Source: Paraburkholderia domus (GTDB lineage Bacteria > Pseudomonadota > Gammaproteobacteria > Burkholderiales > Burkholderiaceae). From it: 64,000 nt of DNA. Location of the stretch: positions 1 through 64,000 of the forward strand of contig NZ_CAJNAT010000022.1 of the NCBI RefSeq assembly GCF_905220705.1, written 5' to 3'. Below are positions 52,798 to 62,035 of this stretch, one piece after another. A program made the position numbers and the translations under genes. The notes beneath the pieces are model-generated. The model was not told where the DNA came from. It saw only the letters and a program-made list of their open reading frames with translations, and ran no database searches. The first letter of the stretch is position 1, and every line of letters starts with the position of its first letter.

Positions 52798-54036
52798 ATG
52801 AACAGCAGAAAAATGGTCTTGCGAGGCGTGGTTGCGGCACTGGCGTTGTATGGCGTCGTCGCGCATGCGGAACCCCTGAAGGCCAACGTGATTCACTGGT
52901 GGACCTCCGGCGGCGAATCCGCCGCGATCCGCCAGTTCGCCGATGCGTATAACAAGGCCGGTGGCCTGTGGGTCGACAACGCGGTGGCCGGCGCCGATCA
53001 GGCGCGCTCCACCGCGATCAACCGGATCGTCGGCGGCGATCCACCCACCGCCGCGCAATTCAATACCTCCAAGCAGTTTCACGACCTGATCGACCAGGGC
53101 CTGCTGAACAACGTCGACGACGTCGCCGCGAAAGAAAACTGGAACGGCGTGTTCCCGCAATCGATCCTCGACAGCATCAAGGTGAAAGGCCATTACTACG
53201 CCGCGCCGGTCGATATTCACATGCCGGCCTGGTTCTTCTATTCGAAGCCAGTGTTCCAGAAGGCCGGCATTGCCGGCGAGCCAAAGAGCTACGACGAATT
53301 TCTCGCCGATCTCACCAAACTGAAAGCTGCAGGTGTGATCCCGCTCGCGCTCGGTGGTCAGCCGTGGCAGGAAAAGATCACGTTCGACGCGGTATTTGCC
53401 GACGTCGGCGGTCCTGATCTTTATCTGAAGGTGTACCGCGATCGCGACCAGAACGCGGTCAAGTCGGATGCGTTCAAGAAGGTGCTCGCATCGTTCAAGC
53501 GCTTGCATGACTTCGTCGATCCCGGCTCGCCTGGCCGCAACTGGAACGATGCCACCGCGCTGGTAATTTCCGGCAAAGCCGGTGTACAGATCATGGGCGA
53601 CTGGGCCAAGGGCGAATTCTCGGCGGCCAACCAGATTGCGGGCAAGGACTTCGGCTGCTTCCCTGGCTTCGGTCCGCACTCGCCGTATCTGGTCGCGGGC
53701 GACGTATTCGTGTTTCCGAAAACCGACAACGCCAATGCGATCAAGGCGCAGAATCTGCTTGCCACGGTGATGACGTCGCCGGCCGCGCAAGTCGCATTCA
53801 GCGCGAAGAAAGGTTCGATTCCGATTCGTCCCGATGTGGACGCCAGCAGTCTCGACATCTGCGCGAAGGAGGGCATTGCGATCATGAAGGACAAGTCGCG
53901 TCAGTTGCCGAATCCGGAAATGCTGCTCTCGCCCGACACGCAGGGCGCGTTGATCGACGTCATCACGAACTTCTGGAACAAGAACCAGTCGGTCGACGAT
54001 GCGCAGAAGGCATTTGCCAGTGCGTTGAAGAGCTAG
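52798..54036 (+). CDS. ABC transporter sugar-binding protein
   Basis: 412 residues. Signal peptide ending VVAHA, then a family-1 solute-binding protein: NVIHWWTSGGESAAIRQF at the N-lobe and AAPVDIHMPAWFFYSKPVF in the hinge region. Similar in plan to proteobacterial glucose/cellobiose binding proteins. GGGAG precedes the ATG. It captures the sugar in the periplasm and hands it to the two permeases that follow. Confidence 0.92.
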   Translation: MNSRKMVLRGVVAALALYGVVAHAEPLKANVIHWWTSGGESAAIRQFADAYNKAGGLWVDNAVAGADQARSTAINRIVGGDPPTAAQFNTSKQFHDLIDQGLLNNVDDVAAKENWNGVFPQSILDSIKVKGHYYAAPVDIHMPAWFFYSKPVFQKAGIAGEPKSYDEFLADLTKLKAAGVIPLALGGQPWQEKITFDAVFADVGGPDLYLKVYRDRDQNAVKSDAFKKVLASFKRLHDFVDPGSPGRNWNDATALVISGKAGVQIMGDWAKGEFSAANQIAGKDFGCFPGFGPHSPYLVAGDVFVFPKTDNANAIKAQNLLATVMTSPAAQVAFSAKKGSIPIRPDVDASSLDICAKEGIAIMKDKSRQLPNPEMLLSPDTQGALIDVITNFWNKNQSVDDAQKAFASALKS

Positions 54037-54045
54037 GCGCTCGCC

Positions 54046-54987
54046 ATGCACGCGCTCAAGCTGCAAGCCGCCGACGCCAAGCCTCGCAAAAGGCCGCAGA
54101 AAAGGCCGCTAAAAAAGCGTTTGCCAATAGCGGCATGGCTGGCGTTGTTGCCGATGGTCCTGACTGTCGTGTTCGCGTATCTCGGCACGATGGTCTGGAC
54201 CGCGCGCGTGTCCCTCAGCAACTCGCGCACGTTTCCCTCCGGCGACTTCGCGGGCCTCACGCAATACACGCGGCTGTTCAACAATGATCGCTGGCTGCTG
54301 TCGCTGCAGAACATCGTGATCTACGGCGCGTGCTTTATCGTTGCGTGCATGGTGATCGGTTTGCTGCTGGCAATATTTATCGATCAGCGTGTGGTGGCGG
54401 AAGGCGCGTTGCGCACGGTGTTTCTCTATCCGTATGCGATGTCGTTTGTCGCAACGGGTTTGGTCTGGCAGTGGATTCTCAATCCTGAACTGGGTGCGCA
54501 GGCCGTGCTGCACAAGCTCGGTTTCGTGCATGCGCGCTTCGACTGGATCGTCGATCAGGACTGGGTGATCTACACCATCGTCATCGCAACCGTGTGGCAG
54601 GCGTCCGGTCTCGTGATGGCGCTGATGCTGGCCGGCTTGCGCGGTATCGACGACGAACTGTGGAAAGCCGCGCGTATCGACGGGATTCCGCGTTGGCGCG
54701 TCTATGCGAGTATCGTCGTGCCGATGCTCGGACCTTCGATCTCCACTGCCTTCGTGCTGCTCTTCGTAATGGTAGTGAAGCTTTACGACGCCGTGGTTGC
54801 GATGACGCAAGGCGGTCCTGGCACGGCGAGCGAAGTGCCGGCGAAGTTCATCATGGATTACCTGTTCGGCCGCGCGAATATCGGTCTCGCGTCGGCAGCG
54901 TCGATCGTGCTGCTGGCCACGGTGCTCGCGATTCTCGCGCCGTTCTTCTATGCCCGCAACCGCGCTGCGTTGCGCAAGGACGTGTGA
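54046..54987 (+). CDS. sugar ABC transporter permease (MalF type)
   Basis: 313 residues, six membrane spans after a basic N-terminal tail. The EAA loop that docks the ATPase is DDELWKAARIDGIPRWRVY. Starts 9 bp after the binding-protein stop and overlaps the next permease by one base (TGATG). Confidence 0.92.
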   Translation: MHALKLQAADAKPRKRPQKRPLKKRLPIAAWLALLPMVLTVVFAYLGTMVWTARVSLSNSRTFPSGDFAGLTQYTRLFNNDRWLLSLQNIVIYGACFIVACMVIGLLLAIFIDQRVVAEGALRTVFLYPYAMSFVATGLVWQWILNPELGAQAVLHKLGFVHARFDWIVDQDWVIYTIVIATVWQASGLVMALMLAGLRGIDDELWKAARIDGIPRWRVYASIVVPMLGPSISTAFVLLFVMVVKLYDAVVAMTQGGPGTASEVPAKFIMDYLFGRANIGLASAASIVLLATVLAILAPFFYARNRAALRKDV

Positions 54988-55898
54988 TGAACACGCTCGA
55001 TCCTCCACTGAAAGGCGGCACGCCGAGCCATAGCCGCCGACGCCGCCGGGCTTTTACACCCGCGCGCCTCGGCGTCTACGCATTTCTCCTGACCGCCGCG
55101 TTGTTCTTCCTGCTGCCGTTGTACGTGATGCTCGTCACGTCGGTCAAACCGATGAGCGAGATTCGCCTCGGCAATCTGCTCGCCTTCCCCACGCATTTCA
55201 CACTCGACGCATGGAGCGCCGCGTGGCAATCCGCCTGTACGGGGCTCGATTGCAACGGCATTCAGGTCGGCTTCTGGAATTCGGTGCGTATCGTCGTGCC
55301 GAGCACGGTGCTGTCGATCATGATCGGCGCGGTGAACGGCTATGCGCTGTCGTTCTGGCGCCCGCGCGGGGCCGGGCTGCTGTTCGGCGTCCTGTTGATG
55401 GGCGCCTTCATTCCGGTGCAGGTGATGGTCTATCCGCTCGTACGCGTGCTCGCGAGCGTGCATCTGTTCAGTTCGCTGCCGGGTATCGTGGTGATTCACA
55501 CCATCTTCGGCATGCCCGTGATGACGCTGCTGTTTCGCAACTACTACGCGTCGATTCCGCAGGAGCTGTTCAAGGCGGCGCGCATCGACGGCGGCGGTTT
55601 CTGGCGTATTTTCTTGCAACTGATGCTGCCGATGTCCACGCCGATTATCGTCGTCGCGGTCATCATGCAGGTGACGGGCATCTGGAACGACTTCATTCTC
55701 GGGCTGGTGTTCGCCGGCACAAAAAACCTGCCGATGACGGTGCAGCTGAACAACATCATCAACACGACGACCGGCGAGAGGCTCTATAACGTCAATATGG
55801 CGGCGACCATTCTGACCTCCATGGTGCCGCTTGCGGTCTACTTCATTTCGGGCCGCTGGTTTGTGCGCGGCATTGCGTCCGGCGCCGTCAAGGGATAA
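54987..55898 (+). CDS. sugar ABC transporter permease (MalG type)
   Basis: 303 residues from the ATG at 54987, which overlaps the preceding stop; the frame is open further upstream but that part shadows the first permease. Six spans; EAA loop PQELFKAARIDGGGFWRIF. Forms the heterodimeric inner-membrane channel with the preceding protein. Confidence 0.92.
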   Translation: MNTLDPPLKGGTPSHSRRRRRAFTPARLGVYAFLLTAALFFLLPLYVMLVTSVKPMSEIRLGNLLAFPTHFTLDAWSAAWQSACTGLDCNGIQVGFWNSVRIVVPSTVLSIMIGAVNGYALSFWRPRGAGLLFGVLLMGAFIPVQVMVYPLVRVLASVHLFSSLPGIVVIHTIFGMPVMTLLFRNYYASIPQELFKAARIDGGGFWRIFLQLMLPMSTPIIVVAVIMQVTGIWNDFILGLVFAGTKNLPMTVQLNNIINTTTGERLYNVNMAATILTSMVPLAVYFISGRWFVRGIASGAVKG

Positions 55899-55909
55899 GG
55901 CGATAAGGA

Positions 55910-57100
<1,191 letters not shown>

Positions 57101-57148
57101 TGACTGGACGCCGCGTCGTTGAATACAACAGGCTTGACGGAGAACCGC

Positions 57149-58210
57149 GTGGCAACACTCAAAGATGTCGCGGCACTGGCCGGCGTCGGCATGTCGACTG
57201 CCTCACGAGCCATTTCCGGTAAGGGACCCATTTCAGCCGATGCCGCCGCCCGTGTGAAGGCTGCTATCGAAGCGCTGAATTTCCGGCCGTCGTCCATCGG
57301 CCGCGCGATGGCGACGCAATCGCTCGGCATGATCGGTATTTTCGTGCCGACCTTCTTCGGCTCTTACTACGGCACGATTCTCAAGCAGACCGACACCGAA
57401 CTGCGCGCGGTGCGCCGCCACGTGGTGGTTGCGACGGGTTGCGGGGAAGTGTCGCCGCGCGAGCAGGCCATCGAGGCGGTGCACTTTCTGATTGGCCGCG
57501 ACTGCGACGGCGTGGTGGTGATCAGCCACGATCTGCACGACGACGATCTGAACATGCTGCATCGCATGCATCCGAAAATGGTGTTTCTGAATCGCGCGTT
57601 CGATCAGTTGCCGGAGGCGTCGTTTTGCGCGGATCATCGGCGCGGAGGCGAACTGGCGGCGCGCACGCTGCTCGATCATGGGCATCGGGACATCGCGGTG
57701 ATTTCCGGGCCATTCAGCGCTTCGGACAATCAGACCCGGCTCGAAGGCTTCTTTGCCGAATTGCTGCGCGAAGGCATCGCACGCGAGGACGTCACGCTGA
57801 TCGAATCGGACTTCTCGCCAGAAGGCGGCTACGCGGCCGCGCAGAAGCTGCTCGATTCGAAGCGGCGTTTCACCGGTCTCTTTTGCGCGAACGACACAAT
57901 GGCGGTGAGCGTGCTGGCGCGCTTCCACCAGGCGGGCATTGCCGTACCGGACGAAGTCTCCGTAATCGGCTACGACGATGATTATTCGGCCGCCTATGCC
58001 GCGCCTGGCCTCACCTCGGTGCATATCCCGACGGCGGAGTTGACGCAGAACGCGGTGCGCTGGCTGATCAATCAATGTTACCGGACCTCGTGGGAGATCT
58101 TCCGCGAGTTTCCGGTGAGCGTGACGATGCGGGAGTCGGTGGGGCCGGCGCCGGGGGGGAAGGCTGCGTCGATCAAGGTCAAGGCAGCCAGTTGCAGCAG
58201 CGCGGCGTAG
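57149..58210 (+). CDS. LacI family transcriptional regulator
   Basis: 353 residues from the GTG at 57149 (GGAG upstream). LacI-type HTH (ATLKDVAALAGVGMSTASRA) and hinge helix, then a periplasmic-binding-like domain with TRLEGFFAEL and GYDDDYSAAYAAPGLT. Terminal gene of the glucosidase/ABC operon, so probably its sugar-responsive repressor through the palindrome at 51253. Confidence 0.92.
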   Translation: MATLKDVAALAGVGMSTASRAISGKGPISADAAARVKAAIEALNFRPSSIGRAMATQSLGMIGIFVPTFFGSYYGTILKQTDTELRAVRRHVVVATGCGEVSPREQAIEAVHFLIGRDCDGVVVISHDLHDDDLNMLHRMHPKMVFLNRAFDQLPEASFCADHRRGGELAARTLLDHGHRDIAVISGPFSASDNQTRLEGFFAELLREGIAREDVTLIESDFSPEGGYAAAQKLLDSKRRFTGLFCANDTMAVSVLARFHQAGIAVPDEVSVIGYDDDYSAAYAAPGLTSVHIPTAELTQNAVRWLINQCYRTSWEIFREFPVSVTMRESVGPAPGGKAASIKVKAASCSSAA

Positions 58211-58293
58211 CCTCTTCTCGGAGCCGGCGCGCGGGTGGGTGTGCCAGGCCTCGCTCATGCGCCGCTTACGCGTGGCGTAGGCGCGGTTAGAAC

Positions 58294-59151
58294 TTAGGTC
58301 CCGCTGCGCAGCGACTGTTCGTAGCGCAAACGCGCTTCTTCATCGAGCCGCGTGTCTTCGAGTTCCTGCAGCACGGCTTCGAGATCGATCGGCGTGGTGT
58401 CCAGTTCGACACGGCCGGTCAACCTGGCGTCCACGTGCAATGCGCCTGCTTCGTACAGCGACCAGATTTCCTTGCCGTAGCTCGTATCGAGCAACGCTGG
58501 CGCGAAGCGGCCGAAATACGTGGCGAGGTTGTTCACGTCGCGCTCCAGCATGGCCGGCGCTTCCAGATTGCCGGCGGCATCCACGGCTTGCGGCAGGTCG
58601 ATGATCACCGGGCCGTCAGCTGCGAGCAGGATGTTGTATTCGGACAGGTCGCCGTGAATCATGCCGGCGCACAGCATGCGCACCACCTGGTTGAGCAGCA
58701 GCGCGTGCAATTCGAGCGCGCGTGCTTCGGTCATCTCGACATCGTTCAGACGCGGCGCGACGTTGCCGTCCGCATCGGTCACCAATTCCATCAGCAACAC
58801 GCCGTCAGTGCAGATAAAGGGCTGCGGCACGCGCACGCCCGCGTTGGCGAGCTGGAACAGCGCATCGACTTCCGCGTTCTGCCACGCCTGTTCCTGCACT
58901 TCGCGGCCATAGCGGCTGCCTTTTTCCATGGCGCGCTGCTGGCGGCTGTTCTTGACCTTGCGACCCTGCTGATAGGACGCAGCCTGGCGGAAACTGCGCT
59001 GTTTGGCGTCCTTATAGACCTTTGCGCAGCGCGTGGATTCGCCGCTGCGGACCACGTAGACGGTGGCTTCCTTACCGCTCATCAGCTGCGAGATGACTTC
59101 GTCGATCAGGCCTTCTTCGACCAGCGGGAGCAGGCGTTTGGGTGTTTTCAT
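58294..59151 (-). CDS. RIO-type serine protein kinase
   Basis: 285 residues from the ATG at 59151 (MKTPKRLLPL). ATP-site Lys in CAKVYKD; catalytic loop IHGDLSEYNILL; metal loop IIDLPQAVD in place of DFG, diagnostic of RIO kinases. Bacterial RIO proteins of this size occur in many proteobacteria, with no settled substrate. Cytoplasmic. Convergent with the LacI gene; the hipBA module lies upstream on the same strand. Confidence 0.9.
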   Translation of the reverse strand: MKTPKRLLPLVEEGLIDEVISQLMSGKEATVYVVRSGESTRCAKVYKDAKQRSFRQAASYQQGRKVKNSRQQRAMEKGSRYGREVQEQAWQNAEVDALFQLANAGVRVPQPFICTDGVLLMELVTDADGNVAPRLNDVEMTEARALELHALLLNQVVRMLCAGMIHGDLSEYNILLAADGPVIIDLPQAVDAAGNLEAPAMLERDVNNLATYFGRFAPALLDTSYGKEIWSLYEAGALHVDARLTGRVELDTTPIDLEAVLQELEDTRLDEEARLRYEQSLRSGT

Positions 59152-59331
59152 GCGGCCGCCGGGGAGCGGTGGGCGGCTGATCGGCGCTGAGCGGCCGGAC
59201 GTGCGGGGAGAGGGTGCGGAATTCGGATCATGCCGGATTATAAGGGGTATGGAGACATGTGTCGGAACGCGAGCGTCAAGGTGCCGGATGCAACCGGCGC
59301 TCCCCGTATGTGTGGCCGCCATGCGAGGGCA

Positions 59332-60588
59332 TCACGCCTGAAATACAGACTCCATTCGCTGTATTTCGGGTCGGGACAGATTCACCGCGGTGGCTTCTTC
59401 CCGCCACGTGTTGACGGCGTCTTGAACTTCCGCAACGATGCGGCGCGCTTGCGTATCGTCGAGTCGATAAAACTCAGCGGTTTCGATCGCGGTTTCAAGA
59501 CTCGGCAGGGCGCTTATGCCATCCAGCGTGAGCGCGTGTTCCCGCTTGCCCGGGTTCGGATTCATATCGAACGCTGGCGAGAGTCGCCAGCCCGATGCCT
59601 CGCGAATGAAGCCGTGATTGCGTAGATGATCGTCGCGATTTCCCACGAGCACGTTGAAGACGACTCTTCTGAAGAGTTGAGTGAGATCGTCGTCGATATG
59701 ACCTTGTGCACCGTTGCCGGCGAGGTACTCGGCAATGTCCAGATAGCTTGCATCCGATTCGCCATCCTGACGTTCGAGCAAGGTCATGGCAGAGGTGTAC
59801 ATGCGCCGGCTGCCTTCACGGCGATCGAATCGTTCGACGCAGAACGTGCCATAACGTGCGCCGACGTACTTGAGTTCGGACTGCGGCACCCAAATGCCGG
59901 CTTTTCTCGCTAGTCGGTGGGCGATGTATTCCCACGCGCCGATGTCATAACGGTCGTCTTTCGCCGGGAATTTGGCGATCCAGAGATCGTTGCCCAAGCT
60001 GGTGAAGTTCGCTTTCGGGCGAGCGCCGCCGAGCGATGTGCCGGGGGCGATCAGCATGGCGAGCCACCGCTCGTACTCGGGAAGTTTCTCGATATCCGCC
60101 TCTTCAATGCGCAGGCTGATATACGCCAAGGTCGCGAGATCGGTGACCGGCGGCGCGGCATCGGCGCTGTTGTCGAGGAAATGTCCCTCCGTGCCCTGAA
60201 ACCGCAGCGCGCCGACTCGCGTCAGATCGTGTACGCCCAGCAGGAAATCGATTTCCTGCAAATTACGCATGGGCCGGTCTTCGCGATCTGCCGCCGCGGC
60301 CTCGCGGCGCTCCATCAGCACGCGGCCCCAGCGATCCGGCGCTGAGTCCATGAAGACGCCGAATGCGGCGGACTTGGCAGGCGGATATTGCTCGTCGGTC
60401 CATAACTCGAGGCGCGGGTCGAGCATGAATGCCTGACGTCCGTCTACCCAACTGTTCTCATAGGCAAACGAGGCAGGCAAGTCGGTGCGTGTGGTCTGGC
60501 GATACAAGGTGCCGACCTGCTGCATGCTGCTCAGTTCGGCTGCGTCGAGAAATACCTTGAACGCATCTCGAGGTTTATTGCTGACCAT
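59332..60588 (-). CDS. hipA: HipA family toxin kinase
   Basis: 418 residues. HipA-type kinase fold: the Gly-rich P-loop-like GTSLGGARPK (183-192, with the Ser that is autophosphorylated in E. coli HipA at about 185), catalytic loop NRDDHLRN (317-324), and metal site DMNP (341-344). All catalytic residues are intact, so it should be active. HipA kinases arrest growth by phosphorylating aminoacyl-tRNA synthetases; the target here is unknown. The start overlaps the hipB stop by 14 bp, in antitoxin-first order. Confidence 0.92.
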   Translation of the reverse strand: MVSNKPRDAFKVFLDAAELSSMQQVGTLYRQTTRTDLPASFAYENSWVDGRQAFMLDPRLELWTDEQYPPAKSAAFGVFMDSAPDRWGRVLMERREAAAADREDRPMRNLQEIDFLLGVHDLTRVGALRFQGTEGHFLDNSADAAPPVTDLATLAYISLRIEEADIEKLPEYERWLAMLIAPGTSLGGARPKANFTSLGNDLWIAKFPAKDDRYDIGAWEYIAHRLARKAGIWVPQSELKYVGARYGTFCVERFDRREGSRRMYTSAMTLLERQDGESDASYLDIAEYLAGNGAQGHIDDDLTQLFRRVVFNVLVGNRDDHLRNHGFIREASGWRLSPAFDMNPNPGKREHALTLDGISALPSLETAIETAEFYRLDDTQARRIVAEVQDAVNTWREEATAVNLSRPEIQRMESVFQA

Positions 60589-60958
60589 CAGATTTCTTCG
60601 GGCGGTTTTTTGTCGGCTGCCCGGTTTTGATCGCAGCGGCCCCGGGCGTGTCCGTACGCGGTTTTCGCTGACCCGGCAACTTGAGATCCTGCAACTTGCG
60701 GCCGAGTTCGTCGTCGCGGGCGACGGCGTCCATGTCCTTGTCGAGGCCCAACACGCGAAGCGCTCGCATATAGGTGCCGAGCGCGATATTCGGATCGCCT
60801 TTCTCGAGGCGGTTCAACGTGTCGCGCGAAATGCCCAGCCTTTCGGCGAACAGAACGGTTGGGAGTTCGCGCCGCAGGCGGGCGAGTTTCAGCCGTTCGC
60901 CGAGAGCACGCATCTGCTTCTCGACCGACGGAAAGGGACGTTGAAAGGTGCGAGGCAT
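60575..60958 (-). CDS. hipB: HipB-like HTH antitoxin
   Basis: 127 residues from the ATG at 60958. An Xre-type HTH (ALGERLKLARLRRELPTVLF then LGISRDTLNRLEKG) followed by a basic Lys/Arg/Pro-rich C-terminal tail. The chosen start coincides with the edge of the first operator repeat; the frame is open upstream through the operators, but that part is non-conserved promoter sequence. Binds HipA and represses the operon. Confidence 0.9.
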   Translation of the reverse strand: MPRTFQRPFPSVEKQMRALGERLKLARLRRELPTVLFAERLGISRDTLNRLEKGDPNIALGTYMRALRVLGLDKDMDAVARDDELGRKLQDLKLPGQRKPRTDTPGAAAIKTGQPTKNRPKKSDGQQ

Positions 60959-61006
60959 GTCCGATAGATTAGGCAAATATTCTGAATGTGTCAAAAGTAT
61001 CGGACA
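60958..61006. promoter_or_regulatory. proximal hipBA operator pair
   Basis: Two 18-bp sites face each other: TGTCCGATAGATTAGGCA (60958-60975) and, inverted, TGTCAAAAGTATCGGACA (60989-61006). The 9-bp cores TGTCCGATA/TATCGGACA are exact. Centre-to-centre distance is 31 bp, about three helical turns. The first site abuts the hipB start codon. Confidence 0.75.
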
Positions 61007-61053
61007 AATCGGGGGCTTGGGGCGGTATACAAATGAATGACACCACACAGGAA

Positions 61054-61102
61054 TGTCCGATATTTTAGTCAAATTTTTATTTTGTGCCTAAAGTATCGGA
61101 CA
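61054..61102. promoter_or_regulatory. distal hipBA operator pair
   Basis: Same geometry as the proximal pair: TGTCCGATATTTTAGTCA (61054-61071) and, inverted, TGCCTAAAGTATCGGACA (61085-61102), with centres again 31 bp apart. The AT-rich stretch between the sites may contain the promoter. Confidence 0.75.
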
Positions 61103-61144
61103 TTTCAAGGTGGGGCGACCGGCGAAAGAGCCTTGCAAATCACT

Positions 61145-61278
61145 TCAAACCCCTTCGCCCGTCACCGGCCCCCTCAACAACGGCCCAATTGCCTCCTCGA
61201 TGCAGTGGACGAAATATTCCGCCGGCCGCGTCAGTTGGGACTCTTGCGGAGACATCAGATACAACTGCAACGGCGGCG
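61145..61278 (-). pseudogene. C-terminal remnant of a LysR-type regulator
   Basis: About 44 residues read like the last part of a LysR effector domain (LQLYLMSPQESQLTRPAEYF, then IEEAIGPLL) and end at a proper stop. Everything upstream in this frame is antisense to the porin remnant and not LysR-like. No start or HTH is present, so it is a truncated relic. Confidence 0.5.
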
Positions 61279-61297
61279 TCGGCGCAACGCGTTCCGC

Positions 61298-61564
61298 GCG
61301 TCGGTGGTGTATCGCGATACGTCCGGCGTGCACGACTCGGCAAATAATCTCGCGAAAGATTCGGCATTCGGCGTGATGCTTGGCTACGACTACACCCTCT
61401 CCAAACGCACGGGGTTCGATGCGCGCGCCGGCTTCATCCGTAACTACGACATTTCCACCGTACTGCTGAACAATAATCCGCTGCCGACACAAACCGGCAG
61501 CACCGCACCGGAACTCGGCACGACGCCGGTCACCGTATCGCTGGGCATGTATCACAACTTCTAG
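61298..61564 (+). pseudogene. C-terminal remnant of an outer-membrane porin
   Basis: About 88 residues match the end of Burkholderia porins: YRDTSGVHDSANNLAKDSAF, GVMLGYDYTLSKRTGFDARA and the terminal strand VTVSLGMYHNF with C-terminal Phe. The signal peptide and most of the barrel are missing; the preceding codons in this frame are antisense to the LysR remnant. A deletion junction therefore lies near 61280-61300. Confidence 0.75.
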
Positions 61565-61789
61565 GCGCGAGTCTCCCCATGAATGCAATCCAACACACGG
61601 CTAGTGCTGTCGCGACCGAGGTGACCGACGTGAAAGAGCGACGTGGCTTGAGCCGTCGGTCCATCTTGCGCTTGATGGGCCGCGGTAACGTTTTTGTAAT
61701 ACTGCGCAACAGTGTTTTGCGTTTTCCCTCATTCATTTCGCACGGCAATCGCTTAAACTTGCCAGTAACAATTTGTTACGGGGTGCGAG

Positions 61790-61888
61790 ATGTTGGCTGT
61801 GTTCATCATCGCCTGTCCGATCTGCATTGCCGCGTTGTTCGGTTTCGCGCGGCATGTGGATCCGCTGACAGGGCAGTTCAAGCGTTAA
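61790..61888 (+). CDS. candidate 32-residue membrane peptide
   Basis: Begins MLAVFIIACPICIAALFGFA, a single hydrophobic span with two Cys, then a short polar tail ending GQFKR. GGGG lies about 6 nt upstream of the ATG. A GTAACA-ATT-TGTTAC dyad at 61765-61779 precedes it and could be an operator. Lone small gene; family not recognised. Confidence 0.4.
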   Translation: MLAVFIIACPICIAALFGFARHVDPLTGQFKR

Positions 61889-62035
61889 GTCCAAAGTAGG
61901 GGCAGTTCGGCAACGCTGCCGGAAGACCCGCGGGCTTTAGGGTTTTTCTTTACCCGTCCGCAGTCCCAAGCCTTGCCTTTGTGTGCCGAGTCGCGGCACG
62001 ATGCGCGATAACCTTAGTTCGGGGCACCATCGCGC

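Noticed and set aside
52399-54066. 555-codon open frame on the minus strand
   Set aside because: Antisense to the glucosidase 3' end and the sugar-binding protein; crosses the intergenic gap and lacks any motif.
59332-60958. Reading hipBA as broken because a LysR/porin scar adjoins it
   Set aside because: HipA keeps its P-loop-like, catalytic and metal motifs and HipB its HTH; only the neighbouring remnants are truncated.
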